This document shows, piece by piece, positions 36,893 through 45,290 of a stretch of 64,000 bases of DNA. The DNA comes from Singulisphaera sp. GP187 (GTDB lineage: Bacteria; Planctomycetota; Planctomycetia; Isosphaerales; Isosphaeraceae): positions 5,669,501 to 5,733,500 of the forward strand of contig NZ_FSRB01000001.1 of the NCBI RefSeq assembly GCF_900129635.1. The letters run 5' to 3'. The notes beneath the pieces are model-generated. The model was not told where the DNA came from, did no database searches, and saw only the letters and a program-made list of their open reading frames with translations. A program made the translations under genes and the position numbers. Every line of letters starts with the position of its first letter. Positions within the stretch are counted from its first letter, which is position 1.

Positions 36893-37345
36893 TTATTGGA
36901 CAACGACCGCGGTGCCGCCCGCCGCGACAATCTTGGCGACGGCCGATTCGCTGAACTTGTTGGCATGAACGGTGAAGGCTTTGGTCAGTTCGCCTTCACC
37001 GAGGATTTTCACCCCGTCGTCATGCCGACCTTTGACCAGGCCGCGGGTCCGCAGGATCTCTTCGTTGATCACGGCCCCGGTTTCGTAGCAGGCCTCGAGC
37101 GCGGACAGGTTGAGGATGGCGTAATCCTTGCGGAACGCGCCATTGACGAACCCGCGTTTCGGGACGCGGCGGGCCAGAGGCATCTGACCGCCTTCGAACA
37201 GGGCGTTGTACTTGAACCCTTGGCGGGAGGAGTGACCCTTGTGTCCCTTGCCCGAGGTCTTGCCGTGCCCTGAGCCGATACCGCGGCCGATCCGCTTCCG
37301 CTTCTTATGCTTGTGAATGCCTTGATCGACGTCGTGAAGTTGCAT
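36893..37345 (-). CDS. rplO: 50S ribosomal protein L15
   Basis: 150 residues. The glycine-rich N-terminus GRGIGSGHGKTSGKGHKGHS and RRVPKRGF are typical. Its first base overlaps the last base of the rpsE stop codon (TAATG), leaving no room for rpmD (L30), which normally separates the two. Confidence 0.96.
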   Translation of the reverse strand: MQLHDVDQGIHKHKKRKRIGRGIGSGHGKTSGKGHKGHSSRQGFKYNALFEGGQMPLARRVPKRGFVNGAFRKDYAILNLSALEACYETGAVINEEILRTRGLVKGRHDDGVKILGEGELTKAFTVHANKFSESAVAKIVAAGGTAVVVQ

Positions 37346-37830
37346 TACAGAGCCACTCCCCGCAGACGTGCGACTTCGTCTTTGGTCCGCAGTTGCGTCA
37401 GGGCGTTGATTGCCGCCTTGACCAGGTTGAGCTTGTTGGTGGAGCCGTAGCTCTTGGTCAGGATATCCGTGATGCCGGCTGCCTGCACCACGGCGCGGAC
37501 GGCGCCACCGGCGATCACGCCGGTACCCGGGCTGGCCGGGAGCATAACGACGCGTGCCGCGCCAAATTTACCGATCACGCGGTGGGGAATCGTTCCGCCG
37601 CGGAGGTTGACCCGATTCATCTGCTTGTGAGCGTCTTTGACGCCCTTCTCGACCGCAGGGGGGACTTCGTTGGCCTTGCCGTAACCCCAGGCCACCTGTC
37701 CTCGGCTGTTGCCGACGACGACCAGGGCGTTGAAGCTGAACCGACGGCCACCCTTGACGACCGCGGCGCAGCGGCGGATGGCCACGACGCTTTCCGACCA
37801 CTCCCCTCGTTCACGACTGTCGCTCGACAC
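37345..37830 (-). CDS. rpsE: 30S ribosomal protein S5
   Basis: 161 residues. The first half holds RRCAAVVKGGRRFSFNALVV and GQVAWGYGKANEVPPAVEKG; the second half holds PASPGTGVIAGGAVRAVVQAAG. The stop overlaps the rplO start. Confidence 0.97.
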   Translation of the reverse strand: MSSDSRERGEWSESVVAIRRCAAVVKGGRRFSFNALVVVGNSRGQVAWGYGKANEVPPAVEKGVKDAHKQMNRVNLRGGTIPHRVIGKFGAARVVMLPASPGTGVIAGGAVRAVVQAAGITDILTKSYGSTNKLNLVKAAINALTQLRTKDEVARLRGVAL

Positions 37831-37842
37831 GGCGGGCTCCTA

Positions 37843-38211
37843 TTAGAATTGCAGTCCCGCCTCACGGGCGGCGTCGGCGAGGGCTTGAACCCTGCCATGG
37901 TATTTGTAGCTTCGACGGTCGAAACAAATCTTGTCAATACCGGCCTGCTTGGCGCGCTCGGCAACCTTGCGGCCCACGGCCGTGGCGGCGGCCTTGTTGC
38001 CCCCGTAAGTCAGCTCGCCGCGAACCTCGGAGTCGAGCGTGCTGGCCGAGGCCAGAGTCGTCCCGTCCTGGTCGTTGATGACTTGGGCGTAGATATGCTT
38101 GGAACTGCGGAAGATGGCCAGGCGAGGCCGTTCGGGGGTGCCGAAGATCCGCTTGCGGACGTGCCGTTGCCGCCGCAGCCTCCTCACTTGCACCTGTTTG
38201 CGCTCGTTCAC
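37843..38211 (-). CDS. rplR: 50S ribosomal protein L18
   Basis: 122 residues. It shows RKRIFGTPERPRLAIFRSSK, IYAQVINDQDGTTLASAS and ICFDRRSYKYHGRVQALADA AREAGL, the usual 5S rRNA-binding fold. It lies 12 bp upstream of rpsE. Confidence 0.97.
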   Translation of the reverse strand: MNERKQVQVRRLRRQRHVRKRIFGTPERPRLAIFRSSKHIYAQVINDQDGTTLASASTLDSEVRGELTYGGNKAAATAVGRKVAERAKQAGIDKICFDRRSYKYHGRVQALADAAREAGLQF

Positions 38212-38304
38212 CGGATGATCCTTTGCAATACTCGGGGTTGAGGGACGGCCGGATCAGCCGGACGTCCAGCCCATGAGTTCTTGGATTCAGAAGTATGCGA
38301 GAGA

Positions 38305-38856
38305 TTACTTCGAGCCGAACGCCTTGCCAGCCTTACGGCGGACAACTTCGCCCTCATAACGGATTCCCTTGCCCTTGTAGGGCTCGGGGGGGCGAACCTT
38401 GCGAACCACGGCGGCAAACTGGCCGACCGCCTGCTTGTCGGATCCGGTGATCACGATGTGGGTGGGGTCGGGGAGCGTGACCGTGACTCCCGCGGGAGCC
38501 TCGAGCACGATCTGATTGGCGAACCCGACCTGAAGCGCCACGGTGTTCGCTTTTTTCAGTTGGGCCTGATAGCCGACTCCGACAATTTCCAGCTTCCGGG
38601 TGTAGCCATCGGTGACCCCCTGGACCATGTTGGCGACCAGGCTGCGGGTCAAACCGTGGAGTGAGCGACTCTCGCGCTCGTCGTCCGATCGGGTGACGAG
38701 AATCTGGTTGCCAGACTCATCGTACTTGACCTCGATTTCGGACCGGTAGGTAAACGTCAGCTTTCCCTTGGGACCTTCGACATTGACCGTCGAGTCGGCC
38801 ACGGACACTTTCACATTGGCCGGCACGGGCACCGGCTTGCGACCGATACGGGACAT
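38305..38856 (-). CDS. rplF: 50S ribosomal protein L6
   Basis: 183 residues: MSRIGRKPVPVPANVKVSV at the start, LVANMVQGVTDGYTRKLEIV in the middle, and VRKVRPPEPYKGKGIRYEGE at the end. Two tandem L6 folds. Standard place between rpsH and rplR. Confidence 0.97.
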   Translation of the reverse strand: MSRIGRKPVPVPANVKVSVADSTVNVEGPKGKLTFTYRSEIEVKYDESGNQILVTRSDDERESRSLHGLTRSLVANMVQGVTDGYTRKLEIVGVGYQAQLKKANTVALQVGFANQIVLEAPAGVTVTLPDPTHIVITGSDKQAVGQFAAVVRKVRPPEPYKGKGIRYEGEVVRRKAGKAFGSK

Positions 38857-39026
38857 GGGACCGTCATCCTCTCGCTCTTGAGCACCATCTGGGAGACCGA
38901 CCGCCCTCGCCGCCGCGATGCGATTCGGTGATATCCGTAAGAGACCCGAACTCCATGGGACCGCGACTGAGCGCTGATCCCATCATCTGACCCACGCCAA
39001 CCGGCGAAGGGGTTCTGGGGTCGACA

Positions 39027-39422
39027 TCAATGGATCAGGGCGAGGACCTCGCCGCCGACCTTATCGGTCCGAGCGCGGCGGTCGCTGACAACCCCGTTCG
39101 GGGTGCTGAGGATCTGAATGCCCATGCCCCCGAGGACCGGTCGCAGATCCTTGTAGCCGCGATAGACCCGGCAGCCGGGCTTACTGACCCGGTCGATTCG
39201 GGTGATCAGGCGTTCGCCGTTGGGCCCGTACTTCATGTGCAGGCGAAGGGTCTTGGCGGGGAGAGTGTCGAGTTCCTCGAACTCCCAAATGTAACCTTCG
39301 TCCTTGAGCACCTGGGCGATCCCGCGGCGGATCTTGGAGGTGGGCATCTCCACCAGGGGGCGCTCAATCCGGGTCGCGTTGCGGATCCGGGTGAGCATAT
39401 CGGCGATCGGGTCGGTCATCAT
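39027..39422 (-). CDS. rpsH: 30S ribosomal protein S8
   Basis: 131 residues from ATG-ATG at 39422/39419 (MMTDPIADMLTRIRNA). The frame is open further upstream but without homology. The C-terminal block GIQILSTPNGVVSDRRAR is the 16S-binding part; in many bacteria S8 also represses the spc operon. Confidence 0.96.
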   Translation of the reverse strand: MMTDPIADMLTRIRNATRIERPLVEMPTSKIRRGIAQVLKDEGYIWEFEELDTLPAKTLRLHMKYGPNGERLITRIDRVSKPGCRVYRGYKDLRPVLGGMGIQILSTPNGVVSDRRARTDKVGGEVLALIH

Positions 39423-39558
39423 GGCAGGGGCAAGTCCCATCAACCACCACGGGTAACGCGCCTTGGGCCGGCGAGACAGTCGCCGGGAAGGCCGCGTCGG
39501 CGCGGCAGGTTCGTACAGAGCGGCGCGTCGGTTGTTTCCCGACGGCCCGATCGGCTGG

Positions 39559-39744
39559 TTACCAGCTAGCTTTCTTAACACCCGGAATCAGGCCGCGGGC
39601 GGCCAGGTTACGGAAGCAGATTCGGCAGATTCCGAATTTGCGATAGACGGCACGGGGGCGGCCGCAGAGCTTGCACCGGTTGCGGTGTCGAACCGCGAAC
39701 TTGGGAGTGCTCAGCGACTTGATCATCTGGGCTTTGGTCGACAT
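39559..39744 (-). CDS. rpsZ: 30S ribosomal protein S14, zinc form
   Basis: 61 residues. The short type with CKLCGRP and CRICFRNLA cysteine pairs that bind zinc, ending GLIPGVKKASW. Located between rplE and rpsH as usual. Confidence 0.96.
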   Translation of the reverse strand: MSTKAQMIKSLSTPKFAVRHRNRCKLCGRPRAVYRKFGICRICFRNLAARGLIPGVKKASW

Positions 39745-39821
39745 CGCTGTCTCACCGTCACCTGGGATAGAGGGTCATATTCCTGGGAATCCGATCCGGA
39801 CGACGGTGCCCGTCGCTCGGC

Positions 39822-40379
39822 TCAACGGGACTTCTGCTGGGGTTGACGGAACGGCATGCCGATGGCACGCAGGAGTTCCCGGGACTGGTCATCATTGTCG
39901 GCGGTGGTGACAATCGTGATGTCCATGCCCTGGGTATGCTGAAGCCGGTCGGCGTCGATCTCGGGAAAGACAACCTGCTCGGCGAGTCCGAGAGTGTAGT
40001 TGCCGTGCCCGTCGAAGCTATTGAGGTTCACGCCGCGAAAGTCACGAATACGAGGCAGGGCGATCGAGATCAGGCGATCGAGGAACTCGTACATCCGTTT
40101 GCCGCGCAGGGTGACCTTGCAGCCGATTTCGTTGCCTTCGCGGAGCCGGAAGCCCGAGACCGAGACCTTGGCCTTGGTGATCACGGGCTTCTGCCCGCTG
40201 ATTCGGGTCAGGCTATCGACGGCCACCTCGAGCAAGGCTTTGTCTTGGGTGGCGCGTCCGACCCCCATGTTGATGACGACCTTCTCCAGCTTCGGGATCG
40301 CCATCTTATTGGTCAGGTTGAACTTCTCGGCAATCGCCGGAGCGATCGTCGTATTGTACTGTTCGAGCAAGCGAGCCAT
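39822..40379 (-). CDS. rplE: 50S ribosomal protein L5
   Basis: 185 residues. Typical blocks are MAIPKLEKVVINMGVG, ISGQKPVITKAKVSVSGFRL and the end DITIVTTADNDDQSRELLRA. It contacts 5S rRNA and P-site tRNA. Confidence 0.97.
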   Translation of the reverse strand: MARLLEQYNTTIAPAIAEKFNLTNKMAIPKLEKVVINMGVGRATQDKALLEVAVDSLTRISGQKPVITKAKVSVSGFRLREGNEIGCKVTLRGKRMYEFLDRLISIALPRIRDFRGVNLNSFDGHGNYTLGLAEQVVFPEIDADRLQHTQGMDITIVTTADNDDQSRELLRAIGMPFRQPQQKSR

Positions 40380-40429
40380 TCCGGTCGTCCTTCAAACGCG
40401 GAGTTGCGTTTTCTCTTTGGCTTCGAGAT

Positions 40430-40801
40430 TTATTTCTTGGCGGCCGTGGCGTGCGACGGCTTGACGGGGCCGACGCTACCCAGGCTGGCCGAGCACGCCT
40501 TGCAGTACCGTTGCTTCTGGCCATTCTCGGCGAAGCGGTGACCGATCCGGACGCCGCGCTTGCAAGAGGGGCAGTAGAGCATCACGTTGGATGCGTCGAT
40601 CGGCATCTCTTTGGAGAGCCGGCCCCCTTGCTGATTCTTGGCGCTCGGCTTCAGGTGCTTCCAGACTCGGTTGACCCCTTCGACGACGATCTTGTTCTTC
40701 TCGGGGAGGACGCGGAGCACCTTGGCGATCTTGCGATTCGTGGAGGTACCCTTGTCGTCGCCGGTGATGACCTCAACTTGGTCGTCTTTGCGAATTTGCA
40801 T
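40430..40801 (-). CDS. rplX: 50S ribosomal protein L24
   Basis: 123 residues. An N-terminal KOW motif (VEVITGDDKGT) is followed by VEGVNRVWKHLKPS. The C-terminal part carries two Cys pairs, YCPSCKRG and YCKAC, which could bind zinc, plus a short basic tail. Confidence 0.95.
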   Translation of the reverse strand: MQIRKDDQVEVITGDDKGTSTNRKIAKVLRVLPEKNKIVVEGVNRVWKHLKPSAKNQQGGRLSKEMPIDASNVMLYCPSCKRGVRIGHRFAENGQKQRYCKACSASLGSVGPVKPSHATAAKK

Positions 40802-40900
40802 AGTCAGCTCTTAGCGGAGTCGTCGTTTGGGTGTGGGGACGCCCCACCGGTCCTCTTCCAGGCTTGGCGGGCCGCTCCCACCCTTGCGAAACGAGGAAGT

Positions 40901-41281
40901 TTAGACCACTTCGGAGGCCAGGCTGATGATCTTCATGAACTGGCGTTCGCGGAGCTCACGGGCGATGGCGCCGAAGATCCGGGTCCCGCGCGGGTTTTTC
41001 TCGTTGTCGATCAGGACGACGGCGTTGCGGTCGAACCTGACGTAGGAGCCGTCAATGCGGCGGGTCGAGTTGCGGACGCGGACGATCACGCAGCGGACAA
41101 CGTCCCCCGCTTTGACGTCGCCACCGGGGCTGGCCTTCTTGACGCTGGCGATGATGATGTCGCCGATCCCGGCGGTGCGTCGCTTGTAGTGCGAGGCGCT
41201 ACCACCGAGGACCTTGAAGCACATGACTTCCTTGGCCCCGCTGTTATCGGCGACGTCAAGCCGCGTTTGCATCTGGATCAT
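40901..41281 (-). CDS. rplN: 50S ribosomal protein L14
   Basis: 126 residues: MIQMQTRLDVADNSGAKEVM at the start, GDVVRCVIVRVR in the middle and RIFGAIARELRERQFMKIIS LASEVV at the end, all typical. A terminator-like hairpin separates it from rpsQ. Confidence 0.97.
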   Translation of the reverse strand: MIQMQTRLDVADNSGAKEVMCFKVLGGSASHYKRRTAGIGDIIIASVKKASPGGDVKAGDVVRCVIVRVRNSTRRIDGSYVRFDRNAVVLIDNEKNPRGTRIFGAIARELRERQFMKIISLASEVV

Positions 41282-41360
41282 GGGACACGCTACCTAAGGG
41301 GATGCCCGCGATTCTCTTATAAGTAGAAAGGTGGACGTGGCCCACCGATCCAAACCAAGA

Positions 41361-41385
41361 AAAAGGTGGACGACGTCCACCTTTT
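41361..41385 (-). terminator. Terminator-like hairpin between rpsQ and rplN
   Basis: AAAAGGTGGAC (41361-41371) and its exact inverse (41375-41385) form an 11-bp stem with a 3-nt loop. In minus-strand sense it is followed by TTTTTC. A second imperfect GGTGGAC/CCCACC hairpin lies at 41331-41345. It could reduce transcription into the downstream ribosomal genes or mark an mRNA processing site. Confidence 0.6.
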
Positions 41386-41395
41386 ACCAACGGAA

Positions 41396-41731
41396 TCAGG
41401 CCGGCTTCTGTGCCGCCTCGCCTTCGCCGGCCAGGGCCTGCTGGGCACCTTGCCGAACGATCCGGACGATCCGCCACCGCTTGAGCTTCGAGAGCGGGCG
41501 GGTCTCCATGATTTCAACCACGTCCCCCAGGTGCGAGACGTTCGTCTCGTCGTGCGCGTGGCAGACCGTCCGATGGCGGAGCAGCTTGCCGTACTTGGGG
41601 TGGGGGAAGAGGATTTCGACCTCGACCCGCCGGGTCTTGTTCATCTTGTCGGAAGTCACGACCCCAATCTCCGTGGTGCGCCTGGAGCGGGCGCTGGAGC
41701 TGGCGTCGGGAGTGGTTGTCGGTTGGCTCAT
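41396..41731 (-). CDS. rpsQ: 30S ribosomal protein S17
   Basis: 111 residues. The OB-fold core has GVVTSDKMNKTRRVEVE, HPKYGKLLRHRTVCHAHDE and METRPLSKLKRWRIVRIV. The Ser/Thr-rich N-terminal 18 residues and the C-terminal tail are lineage-specific. Confidence 0.96.
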   Translation of the reverse strand: MSQPTTTPDASSSARSRRTTEIGVVTSDKMNKTRRVEVEILFPHPKYGKLLRHRTVCHAHDETNVSHLGDVVEIMETRPLSKLKRWRIVRIVRQGAQQALAGEGEAAQKPA

Positions 41732-41757
41732 CGCAGGTTACCGGTTCGTTTCCGAGG

Positions 41758-41985
41758 TTATGGGGTGGTGGCCGTGGCGACGGTTTGTTCCCGCTCGATC
41801 TCACGGAGCCGGAGGATCGTCTTGATGCGAGCGATCTCCCGTTTGGCCTTGATGATCTCGCTGGGCGCTTCGAGCCGCTCGGTCTCACTCTGGAGGCGGA
41901 GCCGGAACAGGTTCTGCTGAGTTTCTTTCAGCAGCAGGTCGAGCTGCTCATCGGTCTGTTCGCGGAGCTCGGCAGTCTTGCTCAT
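41758..41985 (-). CDS. rpmC: 50S ribosomal protein L29
   Basis: 75 residues, two helices: AELREQTDEQLDLLLKETQQ and SEIIKAKREIARIKTILRLR. It sits at the exit tunnel. Position between rplP and rpsQ is standard. Confidence 0.95.
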   Translation of the reverse strand: MSKTAELREQTDEQLDLLLKETQQNLFRLRLQSETERLEAPSEIIKAKREIARIKTILRLREIEREQTVATATTP

Positions 41986-42084
41986 GTTCGCTTTCTCCTG
42001 GCGGCGTCGGCTCGCGGAGTAATCGCTTTCCGATAATCTGATCGTCGAAATCCCTCGAGCCGACCTGGCGCCGAGGAGTGGAAA

Positions 42085-42504
42085 TTATAGCGTGGGCCGC
42101 CGCGTAACGAACCGGCAGGCGACGGGAAGTTTGTGGGAAACGCGAGCGAGGGTGGCCCGGGCCAGTTCTTCGCTCACGCCACCGATCTCGTACAGGACTG
42201 TACCCGGCTTGACGACGGCTGCCCAGTACTCGACTTCTCCCTTACCTTTACCCATCCGGGTTTCGGCGGGAATCGAGGTGATGCTCTTGTGGGGGAAGAT
42301 TCGGATGAAGAGCTTCCCGCCCCCCTTGACCGACTGGCTTGCGACCACGCGGCCGGCTTCAATCGTCTGGGCGCTGATCTTGCCAGGCTCGAGCGATTGA
42401 AGGCCGTACTCGCCGAAGGCGACGTAGTTGCCGCGAGTCGCGTTACCTTTTACGCGGCCTTTTTGGCTTTTTCGGTACTTGACCCGCTTGGGCATCATGG
42501 CCAT
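42085..42504 (-). CDS. rplP: 50S ribosomal protein L16
   Basis: 139 residues. It begins MAMMPKRVKYRKSQKGRVKG, so the true start could also be the Met at position 3 or 4. It contains FGEYGLQSLEPGKISAQTIE AGRV and RIFPHKSITSIPAETRMGKG. Its first ~60 bases overlap the rpsC 3' end in another frame. Confidence 0.96.
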   Translation of the reverse strand: MAMMPKRVKYRKSQKGRVKGNATRGNYVAFGEYGLQSLEPGKISAQTIEAGRVVASQSVKGGGKLFIRIFPHKSITSIPAETRMGKGKGEVEYWAAVVKPGTVLYEIGGVSEELARATLARVSHKLPVACRFVTRRPTL

Positions 42505-43147
42505 CGGTGCCGCCCTCCGTCTTCAGGTAATCGCCTTGGTTGACCCACACTTTGATCCCGATATGGCCCTGCGCGGTCTTCGCTTCGTGGAAGCCGTAAT
42601 CAATCTTGGCCCGGAGCGTGCTCAGGGGGATCGATCCGAGGTTGGCCGACTCGGTCCTTGACATTTCGGAGCCGCCGAGACGGCCTGACAGTTGAATCTT
42701 GACCCCGCGAGCGCCACCGTCCATGGTCTGCTCGAGCGCCCGCTTCATGGTCCGGCGGAAGCTCGACCGCTTCTGGAGCTGTTCGGCGATATCTTCGCTG
42801 ATCAGCTGGGCGTCGATCTCGGGTCGGGTGACCTCGACGATCTTGACCTCGATCCGGCGGCCGGTCAGCTCTTGGAGTTCATCCTTGAGCCGGTCGACCT
42901 CGGCGCCCTTGCGGCCGATGATGATGCCCGGTCGCGCAGTGGACAGGAACACGGTCACGGCGTCGCGAGTTCGCTCGATCTCAATCTTGGGGATGCCAGC
43001 ATAGCTGTACTTCCCCTTGATGAACTTGCGGATCTTGAAGTCTTCGACCAGGAGGTCGCTAAATTCGTGCTTGGAGGCGTACCAGCGACTTCGCCAGTCC
43101 TCCATGATGCCGACGCGGAATCCGGTCGGATGAGTTTTCTGGCCCAT
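42443..43147 (-). CDS. rpsC: 30S ribosomal protein S3
   Basis: 234 residues. It has MGQKTHPTGFRVGIMEDWRS, the KH motif in STARPGIIIGRKGAEVDRLK, and the S3 C-terminal domain with GARGVKIQLSGRLGGSEMSR. The C-terminal tail (PKKPKRPRKR) is read from the start of rplP, so the two genes overlap by 62 bp. Confidence 0.96.
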   Translation of the reverse strand: MGQKTHPTGFRVGIMEDWRSRWYASKHEFSDLLVEDFKIRKFIKGKYSYAGIPKIEIERTRDAVTVFLSTARPGIIIGRKGAEVDRLKDELQELTGRRIEVKIVEVTRPEIDAQLISEDIAEQLQKRSSFRRTMKRALEQTMDGGARGVKIQLSGRLGGSEMSRTESANLGSIPLSTLRAKIDYGFHEAKTAQGHIGIKVWVNQGDYLKTEGGTDGHDAQAGQVPKKPKRPRKR

Positions 43148-43165
43148 GGATCGGCGTCCTCTTGG

Positions 43166-43540
43166 TTAGTCGTTGTCCGAGGTCACGGGGACGGCCGCCA
43201 GGTCGGCCAGGCCGATCTCGATGTGGGCGCTCCGGCGGCGAATCATGTAAGCCATTCCTCGCGCCCGAGGCATCAGCCGTTTGAACATCGGCCCACCATC
43301 GCCGCGGGCGTCGACAACCACCAGGTCGCCGACGTTGCGGATGCCGCGATCCTCGGCGTTGGCCATCGCGCTTTTGAGGACTTGCTCGATCATCCGTGCC
43401 CCGCGGTGGGGCAGGTACTTGAGTGTATCCATGGCGTCGTCGGCATACTTGCCACGCACCAAGTCGAGGATCGGGCGAAGCTTTCGCACCGAAATTCGGG
43501 CGAAGCGATGCTTTGCGACATAATCAGATGAAGGGCTCAT
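43166..43540 (-). CDS. rplV: 50S ribosomal protein L22
   Basis: 124 residues with ARISVRKLRPILDLVRGKYA, AMANAEDRGIRNVGDLVVVD and MPRARGMAYMIRRRSAHIEI, the tunnel-loop region. Located between rpsS and rpsC. Confidence 0.96.
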   Translation of the reverse strand: MSPSSDYVAKHRFARISVRKLRPILDLVRGKYADDAMDTLKYLPHRGARMIEQVLKSAMANAEDRGIRNVGDLVVVDARGDGGPMFKRLMPRARGMAYMIRRRSAHIEIGLADLAAVPVTSDND

Positions 43541-43569
43541 GGCCGGTTTCCCACGCGGTTGTTAGGCGA

Positions 43570-43851
43570 TTACTTGCGGGCGCCCTTGGTCGACTTGCCG
43601 CCGTGGCCTTTGAAGGTCCGGGTCGGCGAGAACTCGCCGAGCTTGTGGCCGACCATATCTTCAGTCACGTACAGCTTGATGAAGTTCCGCCCGTTGTGAA
43701 TGGCAAAGTTCTTGCCAATGAACTCAGGCACGATCGTGCAGGCACGGGCCCAGGTTTTGATCGGTTCGCGACTACCGTTGTTGTCGGCCCGGTAAACTTT
43801 TTCGAGCAAGCGCTCGACGACGTACGGGCCTTTCTTTAACGAACGTCCCAT
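43570..43851 (-). CDS. rpsS: 30S ribosomal protein S19
   Basis: 93 residues from the ATG at 43851 (MGRSLKKGPYVVERLLEKVY). Typical blocks follow: VPEFIGKNFAIHNGRNFIKL and GHKLGEFSPTRTFKGHGGKS. The upstream open frame to 43905 has no homology. Confidence 0.96.
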   Translation of the reverse strand: MGRSLKKGPYVVERLLEKVYRADNNGSREPIKTWARACTIVPEFIGKNFAIHNGRNFIKLYVTEDMVGHKLGEFSPTRTFKGHGGKSTKGARK

Positions 43852-44036
43852 GAGTGTCAGGTCCCAGACCCCCTTCGGGGTCAATTGCGTGGAGATACGG
43901 AGCAAGATCTCGCGGTGGTTTCGATTCCGTTCGGCCCGGATCGGGTTGACGTCACTTCAGACAGCCCGGCCGGCCTTCGTACATGGAGACGACGACCGGC
44001 CGGAGTAAGACGGACGCGGCAAAACGCCGAGGCCGA

Positions 44037-44897
44037 TTAGACTTTCAACTGGCCGTAGCGGACGCTGCGGCGACGACGAATGATGGCCGAGTTCGACGGC
44101 TTGCGGCGGCGGCGGGTCTTACCCCCCTTGGCCAGCTTGCCGGTGGGCGAGCACGGGTGGCGTCCACCCGATGTGCGTCCTTCACCACCACCCATCGGGT
44201 GGTCGACCGGGTTCATCGCCACGCCGCGGACGTGGGGTCGGCGTCCGAGCCAACGCTTGCGGCCCGCTTTGCCCAGCCGGACGTTCATGTGGTCGGAGTT
44301 CCCCACCACGCCGATCGTGGCGCGGCAGGCCGCCGGAATCCGGCGAACTTCCCCCGACGGGAGGGTGATTTGCGCCCAGGTCCCTTCACGGGCCGTCAAG
44401 GTCGCATAGACCCCCGCCGAGCGGCAGAGCTTGGCGCCGCCGCCGGGCTGCATCTCGAGGTTGTGGATCGAGAGGCCGGTCGGAATTTTCGAGAGTGGCA
44501 GGCAGTTGCCCACTTTCGGCTCCGCCCCGGGACCGGTATTCACGGTCATCCCGGCCTTCAATCCTTCGGGAGCGATGATGTACTTCTTCGCGCCGTCGGG
44601 ATAGACGATCAGGGCGATCCGCGCTGAGCGGTTCGGGTCGTACTCGATGTGGGTGACCTGCGCCGGGATGCCGTCGCGGTCGTTGCGCCGGAAATCGATG
44701 ATCCGGTACATCCGCTTGTGGCCGCCGCCGCGGTGCCGCGCGGTGATGAAACCTTGATTGTTCCGGCCGCCCGTCTTCTTGATCGGTTCGGTCAGGCTCT
44801 TTTCGGGCTTCTTGTTCTTGTCGGTCAGCTCGGAAAAGTCGCTGACCGACGCGTTCCGGCGCCCGGGGCTGGTCGGTTTGTAGTGGCGGATACCCAT
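44037..44897 (-). CDS. rplB: 50S ribosomal protein L2
   Basis: 286 residues. It has GRNNQGFITARHRGGGHKRM, the core GVVGNSDHMNVRLGKAGRKR and the peptidyl-transferase-near MNPVDHPMGGGEGRTSGGRH. A spacer of 185 bp separates it from rpsS. Confidence 0.97.
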   Translation of the reverse strand: MGIRHYKPTSPGRRNASVSDFSELTDKNKKPEKSLTEPIKKTGGRNNQGFITARHRGGGHKRMYRIIDFRRNDRDGIPAQVTHIEYDPNRSARIALIVYPDGAKKYIIAPEGLKAGMTVNTGPGAEPKVGNCLPLSKIPTGLSIHNLEMQPGGGAKLCRSAGVYATLTAREGTWAQITLPSGEVRRIPAACRATIGVVGNSDHMNVRLGKAGRKRWLGRRPHVRGVAMNPVDHPMGGGEGRTSGGRHPCSPTGKLAKGGKTRRRRKPSNSAIIRRRRSVRYGQLKV

Positions 44898-44958
44898 CGG
44901 GGTCGCGTCCTTCGCTGGACCGGTCCGGTGCTGCCCGGCCGATTGATCTCAGTCGATA

Positions 44959-45285
44959 TCAATAAAAGTCAATTCGGTAATCTTCGTGGAGGGCAACGAT
45001 CGCCTTCTTCCAGTTTCGCATACGGCCCGCTTTGAGGCGGTACCGGCGGAGCTTGCCGCGGCGGTTCTGGGTGCGGACGTCGGCCACTTTCACGTTGAAC
45101 AAGACCTCAACGGCCGCCTTGATCTCGGTCTTCGTGGCCAGGGGGTTGACCTCGAAGGTGTAGGCGTTGTGCCGTTCCGAGAGGTGGGTGGCCTTCTCGG
45201 TGATCAGCGGGCGGAGCACGACCTGGTACGGTTCCAGGACCGGCCCGCTGCGCTGATATTGGGGTGGACGACGAAGCGTGACCAT
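44959..45285 (-). CDS. rplW: 50S ribosomal protein L23
   Basis: 108 residues: VVLRPLITEKATHLSERHNA YTFEV, then LFNVKVADVRTQNRRGKLRR. It sits at the tunnel exit and docks trigger factor and SRP. Only 5 bp separate it from rplD. Confidence 0.96.
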   Translation of the reverse strand: MVTLRRPPQYQRSGPVLEPYQVVLRPLITEKATHLSERHNAYTFEVNPLATKTEIKAAVEVLFNVKVADVRTQNRRGKLRRYRLKAGRMRNWKKAIVALHEDYRIDFY

Positions 45286-45290
45286 GAGAC

